NCBI GenBank assembly: GCA_030522415.1
Contig: CM060106.1
Span: forward strand, 26,313,967 to 26,377,966
Source: Channallabes apus
Taxonomy: Eukaryota > Chordata > Actinopteri > Siluriformes > Clariidae
Length of the DNA: 64,000 bases
Direction: 5' to 3'
Part shown: positions 35,995-47,868 of the stretch, piece by piece
Layout: every line of letters begins with the position of its first letter
How positions within the stretch are numbered: position 1 is the first letter of the stretch
Program-made: the position numbers and the translations under genes
Notes under the pieces: model-generated
Told to the model about the DNA's origin: nothing
Databases searched by the model: none
The model's input: only the letters and a program-made list of their open reading frames with translations

Positions 35995-36415
35995 GTAGCA
36001 CTTGACACACGGATTCATTCTTAAAGCATTGATGGGCTGGAACGACCTCTGTATTCATCAAGCAGTGCGTCATGTACAGTGGTTACTCAATCGGAATAAC
36101 CATCCCACCGCGCATACCGCCGTTTAAAGGCAACAGCAGCCAAAATAAATCAGTTGCATTTCAAAGTCATTCGTAAAATGGCCGCCAGGTGGCGCAAAGT
36201 GACATTTTCATTCATTGCAGTAAATACAACAGTGATGGTAATTTCCACAACAAACATGAAAAATCTGAACCAGAGCTATTAATGTGTACTGTACAATAAT
36301 GAGTAAAAAAAATTATAGTAGATTTATTAACTGAAATAAATGACCATATTTTTCAAGAGAATTTTCAAGCCCCACTCATCAAACAAAATTATAACGAAAT
36401 CGGCCAAGTTTACTA
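35995..36415 (+). other. Post-exon-3 stretch
   Basis: No coding or element signal until about 36360, where text related to the hAT element 2 end begins (TTTTCAAGCCCCACTCATCA, compare 31510). Confidence 0.4.
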
Positions 36416-37058
36416 TTTATTTAAATATAAATTTCTAAACTAATAAGATCAAATAACACCAAGTTATTATTATAACAGGCTTACTTCGTCACTTATCAAA
36501 GAAGTACACTTGCTTTCAAAGAAGTCGAGTGGCTTATTAAGGTCTCTGGTGTGCATTGTCTCTAAGTGGCCGCTTGGTGTAGCGGTTCGAGCGCTCGGCC
36601 AGTGATCTACAAAGCACCGTTTCGAATCCCGAGTGATGTTTTAAAATTGTTTTATTTTAAAACTAAATAAGATGTTTTAAGTGTGCTTAAGGTAGAGTCT
36701 TATAAAGGCTATGTAGACTTATAGTTTTGTTATATATTTTTTGCACATTAATCTGAGTCCTCATCTGTTAGATCTGTTTAGTTTTTTTTTTCCTGCCGGG
36801 ACGAATGCGCGGTTCCATCCCTTTCCCGCCTATTCAGGGAGCCTACGGAGTGAGCGATTAACCATAGTCGAATCGATTGGTGTGCGTCCAGCTCACGTTA
36901 CTCGTGTGCTATTCATGCCGGCTGGTGGTAATTAACGTTAATATGATCTCGGGCTTGCTCACGATGCTCAACATCTATAAAAATAGCAAAGTATTGTGTA
37001 TAGAGTGATAAAAAAAACTATCTAACGCATGTTAGAAAACATCATTTCCTGCATTTTT
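36416..37058 (+). repeat. Inverted-repeat arm 1: hAT fragment fused to tRNA-like unit
   Basis: Matches 42598-43254 in reverse complement over about 640 bp with few differences. Order: hAT transposase remnant (CAAAGAAGTCGAGTGGCTTA, GTCTCTAAGTG), a tRNA-like unit at 36564-36640, then GC-rich non-coding text including GGGACGAATGCGCGGTTCCA and AATCGATTGGTGTGCGTCCA, ending CATTTCCTGCATTTTTTT. The spacer between arms is 5.5 kb. Confidence 0.9.
36564..36640 (+). ncRNA. tRNA-like (SINE-head type) unit
   Basis: A-box-like TTGGTGTAGCGGTTCGAGCG and B-box-like TTTCGAATCCCGAG are spaced as in a tRNA. No clean cloverleaf acceptor stem was found, so this is a tRNA-derived pol III promoter relic and not a functional tRNA. 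The same unit follows the same hAT junction at 37570 and, inverted, at 43020-43100. Confidence 0.45.
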
Positions 37059-37394
37059 TTGATGATTTGATTGATGTTTTAAATTTTATTTTAATTATAG
37101 CAAAATTAAAATAAAAAAAATTGTTGTATTTTGATTTTGCTTCAGCATACTATAGAAAAAACAGCAAACTCGCACGCAACCAGTTTGTATTCTTTAAATT
37201 TAGGGGAGTGACGGCTCGGTCTGCTGCTGCTGCTGTGTGTGTGTGTGTGTCATTATACTGATGAAAAGTGCTGGCCATCTGCAGTACCGGGAGTTTTGAT
37301 TTACGACAGCTGTTTACGGCAGTGTAGTCCAGTGCGGGAGATGCATTGTGGGTAATGAGGTCCGGTGTTACATCTGTTACATTTTTGATAATAG

Positions 37395-37660
37395 TTTTTT
37401 TACAAACATTTCTAAACTAATAAGATCAAATGACACCAAGTTTAAAACAGATAAAATACACGTGCAAATAGTATAATTGTATAACAGGCTTACTTCGTTA
37501 CTTATTTAACGCTTGCTTTCAAAGAAGGCGAGTGGCTTATTAACGTCACGGAGGTGTGTTGTCTCTTAGTGCCTGGTTGGTGTAGCGGTTAGAGCGCTCG
37601 GTCAGGGATTTACAAAGCGTCAGTTCGAATCCTGGATGATGCTGTTTTAAAAAATTGTTC
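37395..37660 (+). repeat. Diverged direct copy of the hAT/tRNA-like composite
   Basis: AACTAATAAGATCAAATGAC, CTTGCTTTCAAAGAAGGCGA, TTGTCTCTTAGTG then GTTGGTGTAGCGGTTAGAGC and CAGTTCGAATCCTGGATGAT. Same order and same hAT-to-tRNA junction as at 36416, with clear divergence; the GC-rich 3' part is missing. Confidence 0.75.
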
Positions 37661-38930
37661 TATTTTAATTTTACTCAGCAAACAAACAGCAAACAAAAAA
37701 TTTATTATTCAGAGCACGATATACAACCGTAATGAGTCCCTTAACCGGCTTATACAGCTGGCATGTGACCAACGTATTTAACCGTGATGAGTCCATAAAA
37801 TCAGTAGCAGCTAATAATTACTAATTACTTTAGTTAATGCTGCTACTGATTCTATTCCAGCTTACCTGTTCAGGTTGATTGCGATTCTTTTTAAAATATT
37901 GTCTCAGTTTTATACGTTGTTCGTCTTGATTGTCTTCTTTTCACTTGGCAACACTCAAATGCAAATTATTCACCGTGAATCAGCTGTTCTCACCTATCCA
38001 TTCAGAGAAACTGAATGAGCTGAAATGAGCCTTTGTTTCACGACCGCGACACCCCTCTCTCTCACGCACATACAGTACAGAGTAGACCAAATCATTACAG
38101 TACATACTTTATCCAACGAACATGAAAAATATCCACATAATGATGAGTTAAGAAGCATTGCTTAATTTTCGTTTAGACAGACTGTTTGTATCTGATTATT
38201 GGTATTATTAAAGAACAGCAGCACAAACAACAACACAAGGGCTTGTACAGCAAAGAGTTAAATTTGTAACAGTAAAAGGCATCCGAATTTAAATATATAA
38301 ATTACTAGAAACAAATTGAGCACACTATCAGAATAAAAAATAGAACAAATCAAATGTTTTTTACACATACACAAGGAGGATAATGATACCGAGTTTATAT
38401 TAAAATATCAAATATTGTAATATTGTTTTTTGTGTTATTATAAATAATGAAATGCAGTAGGCTGTTATGGTCATCATCAAAAGAAAATATATTAAGTAAC
38501 AGATAATATTAGGTTTATATTTCAAATTAGATAAAATGCTGATTTTCCAGCAGTAAAATTATTGTATCTCTACAGTTTACAAAACCTCCGCTGCGTGTAT
38601 TCATTCACAGGCTCCAGAGCACGCACAGAGAAATAGGAGACTGTGGTTTAGGAGTGGATTGGAGAGAAGAGAGCTGTTCAGTTACTATAAAAAAAATAAA
38701 AAAAAATATATAAAAACATATGATCTTTTTGAGTTATGAGGTTTTTTTATTATACATAAGACAACCTTTCAGTTTTGTAAATATTCTAGTTATAGTGTGT
38801 TAAGTTTTTCTTTAGGTTAAACGGTTTTGAGAATTGGACCATCCAGCTAAGATCAATATTATGTCGTTGATTGATAAAATCTGGATTAAGGATATTTTAT
38901 TTTGTTTTATTTAATTTGTATTTTTCATCT
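37661..38930. other. AT-rich stretch, nothing recognised
   Basis: No ORF, element end or RNA gene that I can support; only short A/T tracts. Confidence 0.4.
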
Positions 38931-39003
38931 TCCCCCCCCTGAGGGATTGCCACCTTATTGTGGTCAGGGGATTTGCGTGCCTCAGTGCTTGGATGTTTAC
39001 CGA

Positions 39004-39158
39004 GGGCTCAAGGGAGGTGTGTCTGTGTGTGTGTGTCTGTGTGTGTGCGCGCGTGCGCTGTAGCCTGTGCTTTTTTCAGCGGATTTTTCCGCTACCGCAG
39101 ATCAGTTTATCAACTTGTAATATATAAATTTTAGGAATATATTAACATGTGGAGACAT
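39004..39158 (+). repeat. Direct duplication, copy 1 (partner 41323-41490)
   Basis: GGGCTCAAGGGAGGTGTGTC, a TG-rich tract, then TTTTTCCGCTACCGCAGATC and TTTAGGAATATATTAACATG. The same order recurs at 41323-41490 with a longer TG tract. Just upstream (38938-39003) is CCACCTTATTGTGGTCAGGG, resembling the 5' end of a fish LINE. Family not assigned. Confidence 0.75.
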
Positions 39159-39605
39159 CATTATATGTTGAATGGAACTTATAAGCCTTTGAATGGTGTT
39201 AAAAATACTTGCAAAACAAGTATTGCAGCCATACATTGGAGGGAACTTCTGAGGTGGTCAGTGATTGGTGGCACGGTCGGTCGGAGGGGGTTGTGATCAC
39301 ACCTATAGATCTTTTGTTCTAGGCTATCGGTCAAATATCTCTCCACTTGGAAGCAAAAACATGCAAGGGATTTCAGCATCTCGACGCACATACTAAGCTG
39401 TTTATAAAGTAGACACTGTTTGTTTTTTCATTTTGTAATCTTTCCCGTGTTTACCGTGTACTGTACAATGTATATTCATTTTTTAATGAATTACTGTAAA
39501 TACTACACATTCCGTTGATTTACCAGAAATGACTTTTCTGTTTTTTGTGTGTGCTAAACTAAACTTCAGGGTCAAAGTAATAGCGATTTTATTTGAAAAG
39601 TATTA
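39159..39605. other. Spacer left of Tc1 element D, nothing recognised
   Basis: No gene or element signal. It ends in ATTATA at the TA target of the Tc1 insertion. Confidence 0.4.
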
Positions 39606-39607
39606 TA

Positions 39608-41228
39608 CAGTGGTGTGAAAAACTATTTGCCCCCTTCCTGATTTCTTATTCTTTTGCATGTTTGTCACACTTAAATGTTTCTGCTCATCAAAAACCGTTA
39701 ACTATTAGTCAAAGATAACATAATTGAACACAAAATGCAGTTTTTAAATGAAGGTTTACGCTATTAAGGGAGAAAAAAAACTCCAAATCTACATGGCCCT
39801 GTGTGAAAAAGTGATTGCCCCCCTTGTTAAAAAATAACTTAACTGTGGTTTATCACACCTGAGTTCAATTTCTGTAGTCACCCCCAGGCCTGATTACTGC
39901 CACACCTGTTTCAATCAAGAAATCACTTAAATAGGAGCTACCTGACACAGAGAAGTAGACCAAAAGCACCTCAAAAGCTAGACATCATGATAAGATCCAA
40001 AGAAATTCAGGAACAAATGAGAACAAAAGTAATTGAGATCTATCAGTCTGGTAAAGGTTATAAAGCCATTTCTAAAGCTTTGGGACTCCAGCGAACCACA
40101 GTGAGAGCCATTATCCACAAATGGCAAAAACATGGAACAGTGGTGAACCTTCCCAGGAGTGGCCGGCCGACCAAAATTACCCCAAGAGCGCAGAGACAAC
40201 TCATCCGAGAGGCCACAAAAGACCCCAGGACAACATCTAAAGAACTGCAGGCCTCACTTGCCTCAATTAAGGTCAGTGTTCACGACTCCACCATAAGAAA
40301 GAGACTGGGCAAAAACGGCCTGCATGGCAGATTTCCAAGGCACAAACCACTTTTAAGCAAAAAGAACATTAAGGGTCGTCTCAATTTTGCTAAAAAAAAA
40401 CATCTCAATGATTGCCAAGACTTTTGGGAAAATACCTTGTGGACCGACGAGACAAAAGTTGAACTTTTTGGAAGGTGCGTGTCCCGTTACATCTGGCGTA
40501 AAAGTAACAGCATTTCAGAAAAAGAACATCATACCAACAGTAAAATATGGTGGTGGTATTGTGATGGTCTGGGGTTGTTTTGCTGCTTCAGGACCTGGAA
40601 GGCTTGCTGTGATAGATGGAACCATGAATTCTACTGTCTACCAAAAAATCCTGAAGGAGAATGTCCGGCCATCTGTTCGTCAACTCAAGCTGAAGCGATC
40701 TTGGGTGCTGCAGCAGGACAATGTCCCAAAACACACCAGCAAATCCACCTCTGAATGGCTGAAGAAAAACAAAATGAAGACTTTGGAGTGGCCTAGTCAA
40801 AGTCCTGACCTGAATCCTATTGAGATGTTGTGGCATGACCTTAAAAAGGCGGTTCATGCTAGAAAACCCTCAAATAAAGCTGAATTACAACAATTCTGCA
40901 AAGATGAGTGGGCCAAAATTCCTCCAGAGCGCTGTAAAAGACTCATTGCAAGTTATTGCAAACGCTTGATTGCAGTTATTGCTGCTAAGGGTGGCCCAAC
41001 CAGTTATTAGGTTCAGGGGGCAATTACTTTTTCACACAGGGCCATGTATGTTTGGATTTTTTTTCTCCCTAAATAATAAAACCCCTCATTTAAAAACTGC
41101 ATTTTGTGTTTACTAGTGTTATCTTTGACTAATAGTTAAATGTGTTTGATGATCAGAAACATTTTGTGTGACAAACATGCAAAAGAATAAGAAATCAGGA
41201 GGGGGGCAAATAGTTTTTCACACCACTG
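39608..41228 (+). mobile_element. Tc1-like element D, 1621 bp, apparent identical twin of element B
   Basis: Same termini as element B, TA duplications at 39606-39607 and 41229-41230, and the same length. I compared it with element B at a fixed offset of 35029 and saw no substitution; translated frames are identical. It sits between the two copies of a direct duplication (39004 and 41323). Confidence 0.95.
39987..41010 (+). pseudogene. Tc1 transposase of element D, same frameshift as element B
   Basis: Same protein parts as in element B: HTH domain from ATG 39987, first Asp in LWTDETKVELFG, frame change between about 40474 and 40519, second Asp in LQQDNVPKHT and Glu in SPDLNPIEMLW, stop at 41008-41010. 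Since both copies carry the same break, neither makes a full transposase, and at least one must have been moved by enzyme supplied from elsewhere (inference). Confidence 0.92.
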
Positions 41229-41322
41229 TATATTTACAATGCTGATAAGTTCAAGCTTAGATTCATATATAAACTGCTTCAAAGTCTTTCCACCCCGTGA
41301 CAGCTGAAATCCGACAGACGCA

Positions 41323-41342
41323 GGGCTCAAGGGAGGTGTGTC

Positions 41343-41377
<35 letters not shown>

Positions 41378-41490
41378 ATGTGTGTGTGTGCGCGTGCGCT
41401 GCAGTCATTTTCAGCGGATTTTTCCGCTACCGCAGATCAGTTTATCAACTTGTAATATATACATTTTAGGAATATATTAACATGTGCAGA
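41323..41490 (+). repeat. Direct duplication, copy 2
   Basis: Partner of 39004-39158; shares GGGCTCAAGGGAGGTGTGTC, TTTTTCCGCTACCGCAGATC and AATATATTAACATGTG. A (CA)n tract of about 20 repeats follows at 41533-41571. Confidence 0.75.
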
Positions 41491-41531
41491 CATTTAAGGG
41501 TGCGCTGCCCTCTCTTGCCCCTGCGTAGAGC

Positions 41532-41532
<1 letters not shown>

Positions 41533-41571
<39 letters not shown>
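41533..41571. repeat. (CA)n microsatellite
   Basis: About 19-20 uninterrupted CA dinucleotides. Confidence 0.95.
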
Positions 41572-41573
<2 letters not shown>

Positions 41574-42177
41574 CTATCTATTATATAAATACACATTTGG
41601 AATCTGCATCTACATTTTCTGTTACAAGTATAGAATTAGGTTCAGCTGAGACTCATGATCAATGGTGTTAGGGTACTTATGTAGTGATAATTAGTTTCAG
41701 CCAGATCATTAAAACTAACAATGGACTATGACACTCTTGTTTTACACACATTGTTTTAGCGATAGTTTCACGGAAGCGAGTTTAGAACTAATCTAACCAA
41801 ATCAAGAAAAAAACAAACATCCGAAGCTTCAAATAGAATGAACGAACTAATGAAATTGATATATATGTAATTGATGTACTGTATATACAGACGTGTGTGT
41901 CATTTTAATTCAAATGAACATTTGAATGCTTTCTGATACACTTATCAACTTATCGACATACACTTATCAACACAAACTCTCCGTGCACGCACACACACAA
42001 TCTCTAAAAAATTAATATTAATAACATACATATACAAATAAACAAAAATATAAACGTCTATATTGAAGTCTACGGTGAACGCAGAGTCGGCTAAGCACAC
42101 GTGATGACGCGCGCGCCCTCACCTCTGTTACGGCTGCCTACAGTATTTGGCCAAAAGAATTATAATAATTGAACGAT
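41572..42177. other. AT-rich stretch, nothing recognised
   Basis: No supportable gene or element; scattered ATAT and ACAC runs. Confidence 0.4.
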
Positions 42178-42282
42178 ATGCCTGGTCCTGGAAAGAGACA
42201 TCAACAGTCCGGCGCTGAGAAACGAAAGAACCGAAAGAAAAAAAAGCCTAAGATGAAGCCCGTGCATCAATTCCAGAAATAA
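42178..42282 (+). pseudogene. Possible hAT (TTF/ZMYM-type) transposase first exon
   Basis: Short ORF beginning MPGPGKRHQQSGAEKRKNRK and ending soon after a lysine-rich run. The SGAEKRK-plus-lysines start is typical of TTF-finger hAT transposases, but only 34 codons are visible and nothing downstream extends it. Could be chance. Confidence 0.3.
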
Positions 42283-42597
42283 AACTTTACTTTATTCTGT
42301 CGACGTTAATAATGTAATAACGTAACATTAACGTAAAATAACGCAAATTTCATTTAACAGCAGGGGGGACAATAAATATATATTTTTATAAATTTATTGC
42401 ATTGTTTGTTGTTTACAGTCAAGCCATCAACATACAATAAAATGTAAACATGAGATCTAAACTAAAAACTGTGCTCCCTGTGCTGGTGCTGGCAATATCA
42501 TCTCTTTGTTCTGCTGTCTCCGGCTCCCTCCCTGGTTCTGAATCTGCCCACTTCCTCTACTCTCACTGTCTCAGAACAGACTGACTCCTGAAGCAGA

Positions 42598-43254
42598 AAA
42601 AAAATGCAGGAAATGATGTTTTCTAACATGCGTTAGATATTTTTTTTTTTTTATCACTCTATACACAATACTTTGCTATTTTTATAGATGTTGAGCATCG
42701 TGAGCAAGCCCGAGATCATATTAACGTTAATTATCACCAGCCGGCAAGAATAGCACACGAGTAACGTGAGCTGGACGCACACCAATCGATTCGTCTATGG
42801 TTAATCGCTCACTCCGTAGGCTCCCTGAATAGGCGGGAAAGGGATGGAACCGCGCATTCGTCCCGGCAGGAAAAAAAAAAACTAAACAGATCTAACAGAT
42901 GAGGACTCAGATTAATGTGCAAAAAATATATAACAAAACTATAAGTCTACATAGCCTTTATAAGACTCTACCTTAAGCGCACTTAAAACATTTTATTTAG
43001 TTTTAAAATAAAACAATTTTAAAACATCACTCGGGATTCGAAACGGTGCTTTGTAGATCACTGGCCGAGTGTTCTAACCGCTACACCAAGCGGCCACTTA
43101 GAGACAATGCACACCAGAGACCTTAATACCTTAATAAGCCACTCGACTTCTTTGAAAGCAAGTGTACTTCTTTGATAAGTGACGAAGTAAGCCTGTTATA
43201 ATAATAACTTGGTGTTATTTGATCTTATTGGTTTAGAAATTTATATTTAAATAA
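42598..43254 (-). repeat. Inverted-repeat arm 2: hAT/tRNA-like composite
   Basis: Reverse-complement match to 36416-37058. It differs by a short duplication (ACCTTAATACCTTAATAAG near 43122), a few substitutions and A-run length. The tRNA-like unit lies at about 43020-43098 on the minus strand, with AGAACACTCGG where arm 1 has CGAGCGCTCGG. Confidence 0.9.
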
Positions 43255-44362
43255 AACCCTACACACTTCTTTTCTAATTACACGTGATAAAATCTAAAGG
43301 CTCACTGTGTTAATATTTATTGTGCTTAAATTTGATCTTAAGATTTGATTTAATTTGAATTCTACATTTGTACTGTAATTATAGTATTGTGATTATGAAT
43401 TCGGTCAACTACAGTGTTTCACTTGATGTTATCGGCTATTACGTGTATTATTGAGGCAGAGAATGAACTAAGGCATGAGGCGTCAGTCTGTAGTTATATA
43501 GCGCCACTCAGTGGTAAAAGCCAGCAAATGCACAGCAAATGCACATCCCGTAATGCGGCGGCGACGTTACATACGACGCTCCGATTTTGTAACCACTGTA
43601 GGAAAGAGAGCACATGTAGGAAGTGAAGTTTCTTTCTGGACTGCTCTTTAGGGAACGAGCCAGACACAATCCGTGTGCAAAACTGTGTGAAATTCCTCAA
43701 TGACTCTGGTCACATGCTCAGCGGACTGCAAGCAAACATGTAATGCGAGTTTATGTGAAAAATGTTTCAGTGCATTGAAAGGTTTGCTATTGGAGCTGAA
43801 ATGGTAATGTACCTTTCTGAAACATGCACAAAACTTTTTTGTTATTGTTTCACTGGAACCTCGCACTGCGAGTGTTCCGCAAGACGAGCAAAAATTTTAA
43901 ATACATTTTTATTTAAAAAACCAGCAAGTCTTGCTTTACGAATACCGAGTATCATGTATCACACATGCGCTTCCGAGCATCACGTGATCACAATCGAGCC
44001 AATGGTTTTTCTCTCTTGCGCTGCGGAATTGTGGGTAATCGTCTCCCCTGCTCGGCCTTAGTGTGCGTCTCTCACTGGTATAATCAACATCCGGGCATGC
44101 ATGTACTGTTTACTACAACACTGTGACCACGTGTGTGTGCATAAAACATCTTGTGTTTGTATGCGTGTGTGCGCGTGCGTACTGTTTATTATAACATGTA
44201 CATGTGTGCGTGTGTTTAAAGCAAAAGCAAGCGTCATTAGTGCTTAAAGATCCATTTTCTCTGTCTGTGTCATCCTGCACTTTGTGTGTGCGTGCGCGCG
44301 TCATTGGACACTATGCCCCTTAACATACTGTACACACCCCTCCTCCTCTCGCCCTCACTAAT
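43255..44362. other. Mixed intergenic stretch
   Basis: No gene. The segment at 43850-44000 (GGAACCTCGCACTGCGAGTG, TTCCGCAAGACGAGCAAA) resembles a common fish MITE, but its ends were not found. TG/GT-rich tracts lie around 44130-44310. Confidence 0.4.
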
Positions 44363-44933
44363 GCCTCTTTTCCACTGCATCGAACGGCACGACACGGTTC
44401 AGTTCAACTCACTTCGGTTCGGCGCAGTTTGGTTCGGTTTGCTCTTCCACTGCAATGTAGTAACGCTTTAGCGTGGGCGGGATTACTCACGCGCGCGGCG
44501 CCGCTACTGCAATGACGTCATCGTAAGCGCGCCACAAACACACACACAACAATGGAGCATATCGACGGCATGGTGTTCTTCATTCTCTGCATGTGGATGT
44601 TTTTAACAGCGAGACGAAGGAGTTTGTTTCAAAAGAGGCCGACGGTTAATACAAAGAGGTGCGTCCGATCCTTCTCTGGCTGTTCTATTAATATCGGTTC
44701 TGTTGTGTCTCGTGTCGCAAGTTCGGTGACGCAGTAATGACGATTTTCTCCGGCTAATCAGTGACTAGCGTGTTTACACGTCACGTTTTGGTAATGGTTC
44801 GCCGCGCTTGGAACCTCGGCTGAGGTGGTACTAAAAAAAGGAACATGTACTATGTACTGTTCCCAGTGGAAAGCCCCCCAAAAGTGAGTAGAACTGAACC
44901 GTGTCGTGTCGTACTATGCAGTGGAAAAGCGCC
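44363..44933 (+). mobile_element. Harbinger-like MITE, 571 bp
   Basis: Inverted ends GCCTCTTTTCCACTGCAT and ATGCAGTGGAAAAGCGCC, followed inward by the partly inverted CACGACACGGTTCAGTT / GAACTGAACCGTGTCGTG. A 3-bp duplication AAT lies at 44360-44362 and 44934-44936. The 3-bp duplication fits PIF/Harbinger. A short frame from ATG 44552 (MEHIDGMVFFILCMWMFL) may be a scrap of the parent element. Confidence 0.75.
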
Positions 44934-44936
44934 AAT

Positions 44937-45177
44937 ACACACCTCTCCTCCTCGCGCCCTCACATACACACCCCTCCTCCTCTCGCCTTCACACAGACAC
45001 ACTCTCTCTTTCTCTCTAATGGAAACACTGCTCTGTCACGATTCTTTTCAAAGGTAAAGTGCAGGTTAATTTTTTGATATTTACTTTACAGCAGTGATTC
45101 CATCAGTGTGCGCTCACACGAGTGTCATCAGCGATGTTGCTTGTTAATTTTTCCAATAAGTCAGTGTTTTCCTGTGC

Positions 45178-45214
<37 letters not shown>

Positions 45215-45337
45215 AGAAACCTAAATAAGAGGAGGGAGGGTTACTGTGCAAAACTAGAAAATTGAGAGTGTAGGGTCTCATTCTTAAGCAACACACACAC
45301 GCAGCGCCTGTGCCCACAAACAGAAACCCTTAACTTT
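44937..45337. other. Spacer with (TG)n tract
   Basis: (TG)n at about 45180-45212; otherwise nothing recognised. It ends at a poly(T) that is the tail of the next LINE. Confidence 0.5.
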
Positions 45338-46868
45338 TTTTTTTTATTGAGGTAATTTTTTGAATTTCAGACATACAAAAAGAACCCATTCACAAAACCA
45401 GACAAAACACACCTACACAAGTGTAAAAAGAAGAAGGAAAAGCAGCATCTCCTTCAGTCAACCACCTCACTGTGTAAAGGCAAAAAAGGTAAAAAATAGA
45501 TTTTTACTCAATACGACATTATGAATAATAGTGACATTAAAAATACAAATATCAATATATAATCACCTGCGTGCTTAAAGCAAGAGTGACAGGGGAAGTG
45601 AAAATAAAAACAGAGAACAAATAAATTTGCAAGTATCAGCGCTATCGGTAGTATTAACAAGAGATTAAGATCAAAAACGAACAAAAAGAATTGGTGTATT
45701 AACAACGACACTACGTTTACGAGGTTTCAAGTAGTTTTGCGATTATCAGAAATGTTTAACAGGTGATTGAAAAGAGGCCTCCAAGAAACTTCAAATCGAT
45801 CTACATTTCCAGACATACTACAGTATATCTAAGCCTCTCTACATGAAGGGTGGAGGAAAGTTCAGGCAACCAACTCTTGAATAGTGGCCTTGACTTATTC
45901 TTCAACATGCAAAGAATAGATTTCTTTGCGATCATCATACCATAATGTATAGGCACTCGGAAAGCTTTGTTAAGATGCTGCAAGGAGACTGACCAGCCAA
46001 GAAGAGCAGTTGCAGGGTCTAAGGGAAGTTCACAAGCATAAACTTCTGAAAGAAATTGAAAAACTTCTGGAAGTAGTGGGATAAAAAGTAGTGGGATAAA
46101 AAGTGTGAAGTTTAACCCTAGAGTAGTGCAATCTTTGTAACACCTTGTACTGAATAAGTTGGTGCCTAGCATTAATAGAGCAGGTGTATACATTTTTAAG
46201 ACACTTTCCCCAGTCTTCCTCAGAAACATGAATATCCAGTTCCTTTTCCCAATCGTTTTTCAGATGATTAGTAGAGACGTCTAACTGACTTGTAAAAAAA
46301 AAAATCTACACATTTTGTGACTAACTTTGGGTTATTGGGAGTGCAAGTAAGTAGTTTGTGTAATTCATTATCAGCTGGCAGAGTTTGAAAGTTCGGCAAA
46401 GTGGAACGAACATAATTTCTAATTTGTAGGTATCTAAAGAATTGAGAAGCAGGAAGGTCGAATTTCTCTTTTAGTTGAGAAAAAGTGGGAAAATTGTCTA
46501 TATATAAATCTCTCCGAGTGAGTATTCCTTTTCTTGCCCAACCTGTGAACACTGGGTCTAATAATGAGGGTTTAAAGGCGATGTTATGACAAACAGGAGC
46601 AAAAAAGGAGGTATTTGGCAGTTTGAATGTCTTCCTAATCTGACGCCATATCCTGAGAGAGTTATTAATCATGAAGTGGGATCTAACTGCAGCTATAGAT
46701 TTCTCTGGGGCAGCAAATAGCAACGAGGAGAGAAATGAGTTTAAAGCACCACGCTCAACCACAAGCCATGAAGGGAGATCAGCTATAAGACTATCGGGGC
46801 ATGGGTCCTGCCAAAAAGTTAAGGCTCTACAATTGGCAGCCAAGTAGTAGTGTTGAAAATTTGGCAAA
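45338..46868 (-). pseudogene. L1/Tx1-type LINE 3' part, minus strand, with poly(A)
   Basis: C-terminal portion of a LINE ORF2 related to the complete element at 58-64 kb. The minus-strand frame from 46867 to 46268 reads MPNFQHYYLAANCRALTFWQ, LIADLPSWLVVERG, LRIWRQIRKTFKLP, FDLPASQFFRYLQIRNYVRS, aligning block for block with the same region of the complete copy. After a frameshift a second frame runs 46229-45801. The 3' UTR continues to a T run at 45338-45351, the poly(A) tail. It is 5'-truncated at 46868, where it abuts a hAT end. Confidence 0.85.
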
Positions 46869-47009
46869 ACTTGGTGATGTTTGATCTTATTGGTTTAGAA
46901 ATTGATATTTCAATAAACAGTAAACTTGGCCGATTTCGATTTTGACAAGTGGGGCTTGAAAATTCGCCAACCCCCTTAAGTGGGGAATGACAAATGTTTG
47001 AGAACCACT
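46869..47009 (-). mobile_element. hAT terminal fragment (same family as hAT element 2)
   Basis: GGCTTGAAAATTCGCC, CTTAAGTGGGGAATGACAAA and TGAGAACCACTG match the left end of the element at 31455 in reverse. Only one end is present; the body is replaced by the LINE at 45338-46868. Confidence 0.75.
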
Positions 47010-47868
47010 GGGCTAGTGGGTCTTTGAGTCTCGAGTCGTGCGTTCTTTTGACACGTGACTCCCATAGACGCTATGCAGTGCAATAGATTCAAAAGAACGA
47101 CTCAGACTGGAAGATATGATGGTGAGTTACTCATTCTGTTTATTATAATATGTCCTTATTTATTTATGTCCTTACTTATTTATTATAATATGTCATTGTA
47201 ATATTTTCATAACTGGAACTATAGCCAAAATTTGTGTATGTAGACGTATTGGGGGTACTTTTTTATTGAAAACGCAACATTTTAATTTATTTCTGATCAA
47301 AAGAACGAAATGAACGAAATGACTCAAAAAAAGATTCGTTCATTTTGATGAATGAGATTCAAAGAACCGAGTCACTAAAATGATTCGAACTTCCCATCAC
47401 TAGGTCAGACACACATACAGATCTGGCCTTTAAACACGCACGTTTTCAGAAAAGGGATCCCACGACTTGCCGCGGCTTCCCGCGGGAAGCTGTGAAAATG
47501 CCCTTCATTACCTGTAGGGGGCAGTCATGTTTCAGTCTGAAGTATTGTATGTCTACTGAAGCCGAACATGTGTTAGGCCCCCATTGACAGCAAACGACAG
47601 AGCTTATAAACGTGTCGAGCTCAAACTGATATGTATTTATTCTTCATTTTTTTCTCTCCTTCAATGATGCTACTTCTTTGACTGCGCTTTCTCCATTCAG
47701 AATTATTATTATTATTAGTAGTAGTAGTAGTAGTTCTCTGAATTTATTATCGTCATTATTCTTATTGTAACGCACCCGCGCGTGTGTGCAAAAAGACTAC
47801 AAAGATGTATGATATATTAGCCTAAAACATTATTGTTTTAGTGTGTTAATGCGCTCTAAATATAAACA
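47010..47868. other. Fragmented MITE and spacer
   Basis: 47320-47402 ends GATTCGAACTTCCCATCACT AG, the terminus of a common fish hAT MITE (TAGTGATGGGAAGTTCGAAT in the other direction). A related GAGTCTCGAGTC segment lies at 47027. The rest shows nothing I recognise beyond TTA/GTA triplet runs near 47705. Confidence 0.5.

Noticed and set aside
36564..36640. Functional tRNA gene
   Set aside because: A and B boxes are visible, but the acceptor and anticodon stems do not pair well; it lies in a repeated composite.
43414..44061. Several 60-100 aa ORFs
   Set aside because: No domains, mutually overlapping on both strands and partly inside a MITE-like repeat.
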